A stretch of DNA of 64,000 nucleotides, from the NCBI GenBank assembly GCA_028571685.1, contig CM053143.1:141580829-141644828 (forward strand). The letters are read 5' to 3'. Source of the DNA: Heterohyrax brucei (Eukaryota > Chordata > Mammalia > Hyracoidea > Procaviidae). A program made the translations under genes and the position numbers. Numbering within the stretch: position 1 is the stretch's first letter; each line of letters begins with the position of its first letter. Below are positions 52,597 to 63,825 of this stretch, piece by piece. The notes under the pieces were generated by a model, which saw nothing but the letters and a program-made list of their open reading frames with translations, made no database searches and was not told the DNA's origin.

Positions 52597-53115
52597 TGTC
52601 ATGGATCGAATTGTGTCCCCCAAAAATAGGTGCAGCCCTCTGGCTGGGCCATGATTCCCAATATTTTATGATTGTCCTCCATTTTGTGATTTTCCTCTGC
52701 TGTATGTGAAAGGATTGGGGTGGGACTGTAAATCCCTTCAGAAGATTACTCCCCGCTCCACTGTAAAGGGAGTTTCCCTGGAGTGTGGCTTGCACCACCC
52801 TTAATCTTTCCATCCTGAAAGAGATGAAAGGGAAGGAGGCAGAGAATTGGGAACTTCATACTTTCAAGAAAGCAGCACTGGGAGAAGAGCCCATCCTTCA
52901 GACCTGAGATTTCTGCGGCCAAGATGCTTCCTGGACAAAGACTGATGCAATACTGGACTTTCCTCCAGAGCCAACAACTGGTAAATCCTTCCCCTGGAAT
53001 GGACATCCTAAATTTGGACTTGTAACCTACCAGACTGTGTAAGAATAAACTTGCCTGTGTTAAAGCCATCCGCTCTGTGGTATTTCTATTACAGCAGCAC
53101 TAACTGACTAAAACA
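52597..53115 (+). mobile_element. Solo MaLR/ERVL-type LTR with perfect target duplication
   Basis: TG...CA, 519 bp, flanked by CATGC at 52592-52596 and 53116-53120. Contains 'gtaaagggagtttccctgga', 'tgtgtaagaataaacttgcc' (polyadenylation-like signal) and 'attacagcagcactaactga'. No internal region. Confidence 0.9.
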
Positions 53116-53120
53116 CATGC

Positions 53121-53303
53121 TCATTGACACATGAGTATTTTATAAGATTGTCCCATTTATGTGGGAATAATGATGCAGGCGGTCTATCCAAAATCTTGTT
53201 ATTTTTAGCTGTGTGTCAACAAGGGGTACTGCAATAGAGATTTATGGTCAGAAGATCAAGTTTGTGTTCTAATTCTGCTACTTATTAGATATGTCCTTAG
53301 ATT
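53121..53303. other. Nothing recognised
   Basis: Short unassigned spacer. Confidence 0.4.
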
Positions 53304-53344
53304 GGAGTCCCTGGGTGGTACAAATGATTTACATGCTTGGCTGC

Positions 53345-54274
53345 TGTCATGGACCGAATTGTGTCAATCCCCCAAATATCTGTCAACTTGGCTAGTCCAT
53401 GATTTCCAGTATTGTGTGGTTGTCCATCATTTTGTCATCCAATATGATTTCCCCATGTTTTATAAATCTACCTCCACGATGCTAATGATGCAGGAATAGA
53501 GACAGTTATATTAATGGGGAAGGACTCAATCTGCAAGTTTAGGTTGTGTTCTAACTCAGTCTATCTTGAGATACAAGAAGAGAGACGCAAGCAGAGACAA
53601 GAGGACCTCATACTACCAGGAAACAAGAGCAAGAAGAATAGTGTATCCTTTCAACCCAGGGTCCCTGAATTGAGGAGCTCTAGTACCAGCGGAGGATTGA
53701 TGACAAGGACTGTCCTCCAGAGCTGACAGAAAAAGAAAGCTTTACCCTGTAGATGACACCTTGAATTTGGAGTTTGTTGTGGATTGAGTTCTGTCCCACT
53801 AAAAATACGTGTATTGATTTGACTGGGTCATGCTTCCCAGTGCTGTGCAATTTTTCTATACGTTGTAAATTCTGTCTCTAGAATGTTAGTGAAGAAGGAT
53901 AAGTGGCAGTTGTGTTGATGACACAAGATGCAATCTTTAAGACTGAGTTGTGTCTTGAGGCAATCCTATGGGGCAAAAATGAAAGAAGAGAGCATAGACA
54001 GGGGAACTTTCTACCACCAAGAAAGCAGCACACGAAGCAGTGTCCTTCGGACCCAGGGTCCTGGAGCCGACACCCTGAATTTGGACTTTCGGTCCACTAC
54101 TACAAGGAAAAAACTTCTCTTTGTTAAAGCCATTCACTTGTGGTATTTGTTATAGCAGCACTAGGTAACTAAGACAGACTTGTAGTCTACTAGACTGTGA
54201 GAGAATAAATTTCTCTTTGTTAAGGCTATCGATTTGTGATATTTCTGTTATAGCAACAATAGATAACTAAAACA
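53345..54274 (+). mobile_element. Solo LTR 1 (outer), split by LTR 2
   Basis: Starts 'tgtcatggaccgaattgtgt' and ends 'agataactaaaaca' at 54274. Flanks GCTGC (53340-53344) and ATTGC (54275-54279) agree at 3 of 5 bases. Its 3' part resumes after LTR 2 at 54177 with 'gacttgtagtctactagact' and 'gtgagagaataaatttctct'. Confidence 0.85.
53775..54176 (+). mobile_element. Solo LTR 2 (inner), inserted in LTR 1
   Basis: Starts 'tgttgtggattgagttctgt' and ends 'ctaggtaactaagaca', 402 bp. Flanks GAGTT (53770-53774) and GACTT (54177-54181) match at 4 of 5 bases. Same family as the outer LTR, so this is self-into-relative insertion. Confidence 0.85.
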
Positions 54275-54449
54275 ATTGCTAACCAAAAGACTGGAAGTTC
54301 GAGCCTACCCAGAGGTCCTTTGGAAAAAAGGCCTACTGATCTTTCAAAAAGTCAGACATTAAAAACCCTGTGGAGTTTTTAATTAGCTGACACACATGAG
54401 CAGTCCGAGAGTTGAAATCAACTTGGTGACAACTGTGTTGATTTTTGTT

Positions 54450-55398
54450 TTTGTACTCAGACAAGATTTGACCCTCTTTTTCCCTAAGTATAAAATATAA
54501 ATAGTAATGCTATCTGTATCTCCTACCTTACAGATTTGTTCAAGAGAATAGTTTTTAAAAAATCCATAACAGTACCTATAAATTCTACATGATTACACAA
54601 AGATTCTGTTTTGTCTGTGTCAATGATGTTTATGTATCCTGTCATGGATGTCATGACCTAGATACGTGAAGGACATGTCAAGATCATAGATTATGACTTT
54701 TCTAGGTTTGAGAACACCAGTTCCAGTTTGGTGTTCTTAAAGGTGGCTCTGCTTTTCCTTAACTTGGCACATTAAATCTGCATCCCTGGGGGAAGGCCTG
54801 GCCTTACTGCGCAGAAAGAGAAAGACACTAAAGGAGGGGAAGGGCTGGTCTAATTGCAGGGGAGTGCTTTGAGACTTGCTGTCCCTTTGAAGCTTCACTC
54901 CCTGTCAGCAGGGCAGGTGTGGGGACGTCTTGGCCCCAGGACAGCAGCCTGAGACTCCAGGAGAGAAGGTGTGGAAGCAGGAGGGGAATATGAATCCCAG
55001 CTGAGAAATAACCTGGGTCAAACCAAGAGTGCTGCTCACTCACAAGTCAAATGAATACTCTCAGTGGGAAGGATGTCGGGAGCAACTTGAACACCAGCCA
55101 AAGGAAAAACAGAGAGGATTATAGAGTTTCATTCCAACAAATCCAGAGTAAGAAGATCTATTTCCCTAATAAAAAGATGGAGTATTGCCTCTGCCTTTGT
55201 TCACTCAAGATTATCTCACCAATCCTAGCACCTTTTGCAGGACAGGGTGTTAGATCTATTTCACAGCACCAGGCATAACACCTTGTGTTTGTTATATGAA
55301 CTGAATTGAATCAAACCACTCAAAAGCAACAAGAAGTCCATTCTAATATTTTCTGAGTCCATGCTATGCACAATGAGTAAATACTGCTATGTGTACTG
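54450..55398. other. Nothing recognised
   Basis: About 950 bp. Small frames only. No repeat assigned. Confidence 0.4.
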
Positions 55399-55570
55399 AA
55401 ACCAAACCAGTTGCTGGCAAGTCAATTCCAACCCTATAGGGTTGTCAACAGCTGATTTTTTAGAAGTAGATCACTCGACTTTTCTTCTGAGGCACCTCTG
55501 ACCGGACTTGAACCCCCTGCCTTTGAGTTAGCAGGCGGCTGAATTAACTGTTTGCACACCCTGGACATCC
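55399..55570 (-). repeat. AfroSINE type 2
   Basis: 'aaaccaaaccagttgctggc', 'tttttagaagtagatcactc', 'gaggcacctctgaccggact', head complement 'gcacaccctggacatcc'. Lacks part of the core. Confidence 0.85.
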
Positions 55571-56124
55571 AGATGTGTGTACAGGATGCAAATACAAAGC
55601 CAAGAGGCAGACTTCCCTGTGTAGTTGGGGGAAGTGGATCAGTCACTTTATAGTTCCATGGTGTAATTTATCCATACCAAAACACGTTTGGTTACAGTAC
55701 TGGGAACTTCACATAAAGATGAAATAACCATGATCATTAATAGCCCCCCTCAACTATCTTGGGTTTTGTTTTCTTTTCCTAGAGGAAGATTATCCCATTT
55801 TTGAGATGAGGAAACTGAGGCCTGTTGTGACATGATGGAAATAGGATTCAAACTCAAATATCTTAATCTCAGGTGATGCTGACTAGGAAGTCTCTGGTAC
55901 TAGAGAGTGGGACATCTAAAAGGCAGGTCACTGAGTCAATGTCCTCTGACCTGAAAACTCCATCCAAACGGATGCAAGCTCAAAGAGATAAAATGAACAG
56001 GAGCAACAAATTTTTTCATTCTTTTCCAGTGGAAGATAATTCCATGCTTCTTTTCTTTTAGACCACTTTATATCTAATCCCAATGGAGAAGAAATTGAAG
56101 TTGTCAACTATTAAACTCTCCCTA
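55571..56124. other. No gene; MIR-like patch
   Basis: 55790-55865 ('ttgagatgaggaaactgagg', 'gaaataggattcaaactcaa') looks like a reversed MIR. The rest is unassigned. Confidence 0.4.
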
Positions 56125-56470
56125 GATCAACAATCGACATCTATGGAAGCAGCAGTCAAGAAATCAAATGACATTTGTATTGGACAAATCTTCTGCTAAA
56201 ATAAACAAAAAAATGAAAAACTCTTTAGAGCTTTAAAATGAGAAGACTTCATTTTGAAAAGCAAGATGCATCTTGACTCAAGCTCTGGTATTTTCAATTA
56301 TCTTATACACATGCAAAAATTAGATAATGAAAGACAGGAAGAACTGATGCAGTCAAACTGTGATGTTAGCCAAGAATGTTGAACCCACTGTGGACTGCTA
56401 GTTCCTTCTGTTTATATATAAGACTCTTCACAAAGCAGAGCCAAGTCAACAGTAACCAATAACAACAACG
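56125..56470 (+). repeat. RTE LINE 3' fragment
   Basis: 'atctatggaagcagcagtca', 'gctttaaaatgagaagactt', 'gcatcttgactcaagctctg', then a shortened end 'gtcaacagtaaccaataaca'. Strongly decayed. Confidence 0.7.
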
Positions 56471-57230
56471 GTAAATAATCTCATTTCCTTTTTTTCTCAA
56501 ATAACTGCATATTTAGCATTGACAACCTAGGGCAGCAAACATTTGACATCTTTTGGTCAGATACTGCTTTCTAATGCTCCTAACCTCCACTTCACCCCCA
56601 GGCCCTGAAGCTGAGTGTGTAATCTTGGCTCAGCTATTCCTGCTGGAGATATAGAACATGGATAGATGGGAATTTGAGCTGTTGGGAGTGGGGGGCAGCC
56701 ACATGCAGGTTACAGAGCAGCAGTGGCAGATCTGGCATTGGCTGCTACTGGCCTTAATTCAGGCAAGAGGGACGCTTACCCCAGACCTGAGGTCAGGAGG
56801 ACCAGTTGTTGCTCTCCTTTTACTGTGCACTTCCCATGAAATGAGGAATCCACAAAGCCACGTAAACATACTCCGACAGAGCCTGAACTCCATCCCTGCT
56901 TCTAAGCTACTCTCCAAGTACCCAGGATTCCCCACTCAAACGACCCAAAGTCATTACCAGAACCTGCCTGGTCCTCTTGCCTACATCCATCTGTCCGAGA
57001 GCAGACCACTCACAGCTAGATCCAAGGGGTGATCAAGAGGTGAATCATTCAGTAGAAGTAGATAGAATTTGAATATGCAGACTAAGGCAGGAAGAAAAAA
57101 GTGATGTGCTGGGCGCTGGGGTCAGGGGCTGGATTACTAACATGGAGTCCTCCCCAGCGCTGTTGAGTCAGTCAAGAATTTTAAGTTTGACCTTGACCTT
57201 TTAACTGATTACAGAGGTATACGTGCCAAG
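56471..57230. other. No gene recognised
   Basis: A 124-codon open frame (56658-57032, plus) exists but has no domain, biased composition or repeat origin that I recognise. Its start context and neighbours give no support. Uncalled. Confidence 0.4.
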
Positions 57231-57402
57231 GAAGGAAACCCTGGTGTCATAGTGGTTAAGTGCTGCATCTGCTAACCAAAAGGTTGGCAGTTTGAATCCA
57301 CCAGGTGCCACTTAGAAACTTTATGGAGCAGTTCCCTTCTGTCCTATAGGGTTGTTATGAGTTGGAATTGACTCGATCACAGGGGGTTTAGTTTGGGTTC
57401 CA
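57231..57402 (+). repeat. AfroSINE, short form
   Basis: Well preserved: head 'ggaaaccctggtgtcatagt', 'ggttggcagtttgaatccac', tail 'tgagttggaattgactcgat', then T-rich end. The B box is GTTTGAATCC, with the CpG lost. Confidence 0.92.
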
Positions 57403-58567
57403 AGGAAGGAGGATGTAATACTTTTTATGTAACCGATAGTTCATCTGATTTGCAGCTTTAGATGTTTAGACATGGGAGGCTTCCTTCTGTAAGTCTTGCC
57501 ACAGGCACCCAGCTCTTAGTGCAGGACCTAGCCCCAGGGACAGGGCTGCAACCTGGTCCTCACCTCATCGTTGTCCACTAGGGTATGGGGCCTCTGCTAC
57601 CTATTTTCTAATCCTCATTCTCTCACCCAGCAATCACCTTTCAACAATTTTTTTTTTCTGTTTAAATCAGTCTGAGTCATTAAATTTCTGTTGCAGGCAA
57701 CTAAGTACCCTAAAACTTGGTTAAAAACAGTTTGCACTTACCCAGCGGTCTGTGAATTGGCTGAGTAGCATGGAACCATCTAAAGCAAACCCTCCCCTTC
57801 TTCTAGCTGCCTCCACCTGGGATCTTTAGGTTATTCTCAATTTATGAACAATTCAGCCTTTCTAAAGCTCACAGGATGCAAGGAGAGGGCTCTGCTCTCT
57901 ATAATTACAGCCGCAGCAAGGCAGCTTAGAGGGCCTCTGGGGATTGTAACTGCACAGCTGCAGGTCTGGGAAATGCTATTCTGACTATTTGCAGCCCCAG
58001 CCTTAAGCCTGAATCACCTTTGGGACTTTTATGCAGAGTCTCACACTCTAATCACAGGTTGAAACTTCTCATCTCTGGGGATATCTCAAAGGTCAGAAGT
58101 TGAAGATTGCTGAATAGAACACACACAAAAAAATTATTAAGAGTATACCGTGCCCAGGTAGAGGTTCTCCAATTCAGGCTTTCAACTGAAGTATTAGGCT
58201 TTCCTCATCTTGGGCCAGGATCCCAAATATATCAGGGATCTCTGTTTCATTGCACTGTGTTGTTGTTAGCCCCCACCTCATAGAGACTGTGAGGAGGCAA
58301 TTCCTTGGACCAGACCAGCGGCCCTGGTTTTCTCGGCTCCTCTCCCTGCTGCATCTTTAGGCCTCAGAGCAAAACACTACTCCCACTGAGGCCTGGTGCT
58401 TCTCAGCTGGGTTAAAAAGATGCAATTTGAGGCTAACCATTGCTCCTTCTTCAGGACATCATGGGGGCATAATGCAAGAGGATTTGAAGCTTAACAAGAT
58501 ACAATTACTCGTGTAGGCTAGGTATGTGAAAAGAGAGCGGGGAGTGAGGTTTCTCTCTTTGCTATGG
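57403..58567. other. No gene; possible MER5-like patch
   Basis: About 1.2 kb. 57990-58080 ('cctgaatcacctttgggact' and following) resembles a MER5-type arm. The rest is unassigned and no coding signal is seen. Confidence 0.4.
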
Positions 58568-58622
58568 TGCCAGTGAATTGGAATCGACTGGACAACAGTG
58601 AGTTTGGTTTTTGGTTTTATGG
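58568..58622 (+). repeat. AfroSINE tail fragment
   Basis: Only the end remains: 'gaattggaatcgactggaca', 'gtttggtttttggtttt'. Confidence 0.75.
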
Positions 58623-59127
58623 TGGTGATGGGGACATGTAGCATTATGCTTACAGCCCACCTAAGTGGACCTACCTGGCCAGGGGAGGCTGACAGGTGGC
58701 AAGCTCCCATTGTGTCCCTTCTGCCAGAATGCTAGGTGGAGGACTTGCATGTCCTTTGACTGTCCAATTTAAGTTCCTCATCCACAACACAAAGTGGGAT
58801 ATACGTAGAAGTTTTCCATCCCTGTCTGGACAGCTTTTAAGGAGGGGGTGCTGCTCACTTGTTGCATGCCTTCCGCTTCCTTTCATAAGTAATAAAAGCT
58901 GCTTTCCATAGGCTGACATGTGTTTAGGCTCTGATTGGAAGAATGTGATGTTTATGGAGCAATAGCTATTAGTTCTGTTTTTTCTAGGGGGCCTCCTTGT
59001 GACTTAGAAACTAGGAACCACCTGTGAGAACCACATAGACGTGATGGGATGCATCTCAGATTTGGCACAGCTAAGCAGGGTCTGTCTGACAAAGAAGCTG
59101 ATGCATCCCGGATTTGGTGCACTGTCT
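58623..59127. other. Nothing recognised
   Basis: Unassigned. Opposing frames of 63-83 codons without motifs. Confidence 0.4.
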
Positions 59128-59432
59128 TACAGAGGCCCATGTACAATGGAACAAAATACTGCCCAGGCCTGCACCATTCCCATGATAAGTTTCAGCTCAG
59201 ACCATCATGATCCACAGTGTTTCGATAGACTGATTTTCAGAAATAGATTGCCAGGCATTTCTTCCTAGTCTGTTTTAGTCTGACCGTCTGCTGAAACATG
59301 TTAGCATCATAGTAACACACACCCTCCCTGACTGATGGGTGGGGGCTGTGCATGAGGTGAATAGGCTGGAAATTGAACTAAGGTCTCCCAGTAGAAGGTG
59401 AGAATTCTACCACTGACCCACCACTCCTCCCC
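59128..59432 (-). repeat. tRNA-Gly-derived SINE, near complete
   Basis: The best copy of this family here: tail side 'gcccatgtacaatggaacaa', middle 'cagaaatagattgccaggca', head complement 'tggaaattgaactaaggtct' and 'gaattctaccactgaccc'. Read on the minus strand, the end is a tRNA-like 'gtggtagaattctcacc' resembling tRNA-Gly. Confidence 0.88.
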
Positions 59433-59461
59433 CTATAGCGCTATAAACTACTATAGAATTA

Positions 59462-59516
59462 TACATCATGTACACACACCACACACGTCATACATACCCA
59501 AACACACATGCATACT
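59462..59516 (+). repeat. Imperfect CA-rich tract
   Basis: Interrupted ACACAC/ACATAC repeats. Confidence 0.7.
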
Positions 59517-59519
59517 TTT

Positions 59520-59917
59520 TTTATACAGGGGGAGGCGAAAGATTATCAGGATATTGTCTATATGCTATCTGTAATTATTGATTAGTGGCAAGGTCACGGG
59601 TGCTTTTCTTTCTACTTATCTATGTTTTCTATTTTTTTGACAGTAAACCAATATTATTTGTGTAATTGAAAAAAAAAGGCAACAAGTATGAAAAAGAGAA
59701 AATGGAGTCTAGGATAAAAATTTAAATCCTAAACTGAGAGTTGAAGATTTAAACATAAATACTAAAGTTCACAGTTCTCCACCACTGACAGACTGGTGAT
59801 AAAATTTTATTAGTTTCATTTGTTTGGAACTTCAGAGTTATAACAGACTTAAAGTGTCCCTGGAATCACTACTTAATTGTGTGTTAGTATACCCCTAAAA
59901 CACGGCATCAGGACTAG
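59520..59917. other. Nothing recognised
   Basis: AT-rich unassigned sequence. Confidence 0.4.
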
Positions 59918-60703
59918 AGATTCATTAACAACCTACGACATGCAGATGACACAACAGCACTTGCTGAAACCGAAGACAGCTTGAAGCACTTACTGATGAA
60001 GATCAAAGACCACAGCCTTCACTGTGGATCACACCTCAGCATAAAGAAACAAAACTCCTCATGACTGGATCAGTAAGCAACATCATGATAAACAGAGAAA
60101 ATACTGAAAGTGTCAAGGATATTATTTTACTTGGATCCACAACCGATGCCCAAGGAGACAGCAGTCAAAAAGTCAAAAGACATATAGGGCAAATCCGGGG
60201 GAAAAAATTTCTTTTTTGTGTTAGAAAGCCAAGACGTCACTTTAAGGACTAAGGTGCATTCGACACACTCATAGTATTTTCAGTTGCTTCATGTGTATAG
60301 GAAAGCATTACATTGAATAAGGAAAACTGAGCAAGTATTGAGGCCTTTGGAAGAATATTGAACATACCATGAACTGTTTGAAGAATAAACAAATCTCTAT
60401 TAGAAGAAGTATGGCCAGAATGTTCTTTACAAGGGAAGGTGACAAGACTTTGTCTTATGTACTTTGGACATGTTGTCAGGAAGGCCAGTCTCTGGAGAAG
60501 AACATTATGCTTGGTAAGGTAAAGGATCAGTCAAAAAGAGGCAGATCCTCAACGAAATGAATTCACACAATGGCTGCAACAGTGGGTTCAAGTACAGCAA
60601 TGATTGTGAGGATAACGCGGGACGGGGCAGTGTTTTATTGTGTTGTACATACAGTCACTCTGAGTTGGAATCAACTGGATGGCACTTAACAACAGTGACA
60701 ACA
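59918..60703 (+). mobile_element. RTE LINE 3' part
   Basis: Starts just before the RT catalytic box. One frame gives LRHADDTTALAETEDSLKHL (HADD in place of YADD). It continues through the C-terminal part ('actttggacatgttgtcagg', 'tcaaaaagaggcagatcctc') to the 3' end 'gagttggaatcaactggatg', 'gcacttaacaac'. Frames are broken after the first third. Confidence 0.87.
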
Positions 60704-61509
60704 TTCCACTCAAAAAGACTTTGAATAAGCTTGTTTCCGTCTGAGTCTATTGTGTTGGCCTGGGTGTTTTTCCATTCTGTGGAGTTTCATTGAGGATTCT
60801 CGGGAGCACTATACACATTCATCAGTACATCTCTTCTAGTAGAGCAGTCTTCTTGTCAGTTCTCACAGAAAGGTTGGAAGCTAACTTGAAATTATGGTCT
60901 CTCTCTCCACCCCATCAAATTTTAGGGACAGCTTCACACAGCCCTTAAGGAGACCTATCTTTTCTTCTCCCTTGTTATTTCAAGAAGTCACAATCATTTG
61001 ACCAGAGTTATGTACTTATAATGGAAATTTATTATTTTGTGAATTTTCACCCCCAAATTTCCTTGTTGTATATGGTAGAGAGGAGGGAATGGTGTGGGAA
61101 TTGGGATCTTAAATAGGCTGCTAACCTGTGCTGAAGGAAAATCGGAAATCTGTTTCTAATATTTTGAAGCCTATAGAATTCTCTGTCTGGCATTCATTTG
61201 GGGGAAATGAAAAGTCCTGGAGAATGAGTGTCTTCCTAGGGTGAGCTCTACGACAATGAGCATAAAGCAAGGCAAATCTTTTTCACAACAGCAAGAGCTG
61301 AAAAAACGTAGAAGTTTTTGGAGAGAGGCTGATTAAGAGCACGTTTTGGCAGTCAAACATGCTTGGATGCAAATTCCATTTCTACCGTGGATTAGCCTCA
61401 TAGCTCTGAAGAAACTGTTTAATAGTTCTGAAGAAACTACTTCATAGCTCTGTGCCCCGGTTTTCTCATTGATTAAATGGGAATTGATAACAGTTCCTCT
61501 CTATAGTTC
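60704..61509. other. Nothing recognised
   Basis: About 800 bp. 61385-61490 ('ccccggttttctcattgatt') may be a MIR remnant. Confidence 0.4.
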
Positions 61510-61678
61510 TCTTGGAACTCTGGCAGCGTAGATGTTGAGTGCTACATCTGCTAACCAAAAGGTCAGGAGTTCAAATCCACTAGGCCTTCTTTGGAAACTC
61601 TATGGGGCAGTTCTACTCTGTCCTATAGAGTAGCTATGAGTCTGAATTGACTTGATGGCACTGGATTTGGGTTTTGAG
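61510..61678 (+). repeat. AfroSINE, short form
   Basis: Head 'ggaactctggcagcgtagat', 'ggtcaggagttcaaatccac', core 'gcagttctactctgtcctat', tail 'tgagtctgaattgacttgat'. Confidence 0.92.
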
Positions 61679-61690
61679 CTATAGTTCTGT

Positions 61691-61902
61691 TAAAGAGTCT
61701 TAGTTGCACAGCAGTTAAGTCCTTGGCTGGTAACCAAAAGGTTGGCTGTTCAAACTGACCCAGTGGCTCCACAGAAGAAGGGACCAGGACACCTGCAGTT
61801 ATAAAGATTACATCTGAGGAAACTCTACAGGGCAAATCCAGTTCGTCACACAGAGCCACTGTGAGTCAGAATCAGCTCAATGACACAACAAACAACATAG
61901 TT
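61691..61902 (+). repeat. AfroSINE, long form
   Basis: Head 'agagtcttagttgcacagca', long-form block 'cagttataaagattacatct', tail 'gtgagtcagaatcagctcaa'. Same orientation and adjacent to the previous copy. Confidence 0.88.
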
Positions 61903-62628
61903 CTCTTTGGCTGGTTTGTTCACTTTTACATTTTTGTTCTGTTTCACTTTGTGAATTAACTGAGATGCTGCATGTTTTAGCACCATGTCAGGGACACAGT
62001 TCTCAATAAACTTTGGCCATTAAAAATCATCAGGATGACATTTACTTCTAGCCCAAACAGGGTAACAGAAACTCAATTTACCTTCCTGCTGGGAACAACT
62101 TCAAAACCAGACAAAAATATATGAAACAAAGGTTTTCAAGACATTGAAGTACAAGGAGATGAGAAATAAACTAATAATTGTCCCAGCTTACTACCTAGAG
62201 AGTTTGTCAAAGTCATGGAGCAAGAATAGGACACACAGGCATATTCTGGTCATCTCGCTAAAATGAAGAGGAAGCTGAGTGTCTGGGGAAGCCAAGAAGG
62301 CTAGAGTGAGCTCTGCGAGTGAAGTATGGAAGGTGAGAGAATACACACAGAAGCTTTCAACTCAGTATCAATGAGCACATGCACGTGAGGAACTACCCAC
62401 AGCCAGGAAAAGAACCGCCTGGAAAGATTACAGCAAAGAACCCCCAAAGATCAGGCAGGGCCAGGAGTATTTATTGTTGCCACCAGTCAGAGAGAACAAC
62501 TTCATAATTCGTAAAAAGTCAGGCAGAGTACTCATCAAGATTTGCCAAAATAATGAGATAAAATCATCCTTAACTAAATGCTGCTTTAGTTCTGCCTAAC
62601 AAAGCTTATAGGCAAGACCCCAAACAAA
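61903..62628. other. Nothing recognised
   Basis: About 725 bp unassigned, no coding signal. Confidence 0.4.
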
Positions 62629-62787
62629 CAAAAAGCCTATTGCCATCAAACTGATTTCAACTAATAATGACCCTACAGGACAGAGCAGAGCTGCCCTATT
62701 GGTTTTCCAAGGAGCGCCTAGTGGATTTGAACTGCCAACTTTTGTTAGCAGCCACGCTCTTAGTCACTATGCCACCACGGCTTCAAA
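62629..62787 (-). repeat. AfroSINE, short form
   Basis: 'cctattgccatcaaactgat', 'ggacagagcagagctgccct', 'ccaaggagcgcctagtggat', head complement 'actatgccaccacggcttc'. Confidence 0.9.
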
Positions 62788-62837
62788 GGCAAATCTCAGA
62801 AGGATCAAAGTGTTTACCAAATAACTTAATTGCCATA

Positions 62838-63215
62838 TTAATTTTCTATTGCCATTAAAAAAAAAAAAAAAACTACTCCAGAACTTACTGAATTAGTACA
62901 AAAATAAATATTCATTATCTCATAGAGTCCCTATGAGTCAGGAATAAAAGAGCAGCTGGCGTGGGTGGTTTTGACTCAGGATTGCTCTAGACACTGTAGT
63001 CAAGCTGTTGGCAAGGACTGCATATCTGAAAGTTTCACTGAAAATGCAGGGTCTACTTCTAAGATGGCTTCTTTAGGTGGTTTTTGACTGGAGACCTCAA
63101 TTTCTTACTAGCTGTTAGCAAGAGGACTCATTTACTCCCTACAGGAACCTCTGTGTAAGGCTGCTTGGCTGTCCTAACACATGATAGACATACAGGCAGA
63201 CCAATCAGGAAAAAA
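62838..63215 (-). repeat. MLT1/MST-like MaLR LTR, diverged
   Basis: 'attttctattgccattaaa' (with an A run at 62857-62872), 'aaataaatattcattatctc', 'gagtccctatgagtcaggaa', 'ggttttgactcaggattgct'. Follows the word order of a reversed MLT1-type LTR. Confidence 0.5.
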
Positions 63216-63300
63216 ATAGAGCCAACATAGATTACCAGTTACAGGAATGAGTGAGGTAGCATCACCAAAGAGTCTACAGCTCCTAAAAGAACAATGAAGG

Positions 63301-63825
63301 TGTTTTAGTCAGCTAGGGCTACTCTAACAGAAATACCACAGAGTGGATGCCTTTAACAAAGGAAGGTTTATTCTTACACAGTCCAGCAGGCTACAAGTCC
63401 AAATTCAGGATGTCCGCTCCAGGGGAAGACTTTCCCCTTGTTGACTCTGAAGGAAAGTCTGGTATTGCATCAGTCTTTGTCCAGGGAGCATCTTGGCACA
63501 GAAACCTCAGGTCAGAAGGACATGGTCTTCTCCCGGTGCTGCTTGCTTGATGGTATGAATTTCCCCATTCTCAGCCTGCTTCTCCTTCCTTTTATCTCTT
63601 ACAGAATGAAAGGATTAAGGGTGGGGTAGCACCAAACTCTAGGGAAACTCCCTTTACAGTGGACCAGGGAGGTGATCCTATGAAGGGATTTACAGTCCCA
63701 CCCTAATCCCTTAACATACAGCATAGGAAAACCACAAAATGGGGAACAGTCACAGGATACCAGGAATCATGGCCCGGCCACATGGCTACACATATTTTGG
63801 GGGGGACATAATTTGATCCATAACA
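63301..63825 (-). mobile_element. LTR (3' LTR) of a MaLR/ERVL-type element
   Basis: TG...CA in reverse, 525 bp, same family as 52597-53115 ('cccaccctaatcccttaaca', 'ccacaaaatggggaacagtc', 'gggggacataatttgatcca'). Unlike the others it is followed at 63826 by internal sequence. On the minus strand the internal part comes first, so this is the 3' LTR. Confidence 0.82.

Larger units (their letters stand above)
53304..54447 (+). repeat. AfroSINE type 2, split by nested LTRs
   Basis: The head is at 53304-53344 ('ggagtccctgggtggtacaa', ending 'cttggctgc'). It resumes at 54275 with 'attgctaaccaaaagactgg', 'gagcctacccagaggtcctt', then the tail 'cgagagttgaaatcaacttg'. Confidence 0.85.

Noticed and set aside
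56658-57032. 124-codon open frame near 57 kb
   Set aside because: No recognisable motif, no conserved neighbours and no repeat origin; cannot be distinguished from chance.
59380-59432. A tRNA-Gly gene on the minus strand
   Set aside because: The resemblance is to the SINE head only; the acceptor stem is not paired and the SINE body follows.
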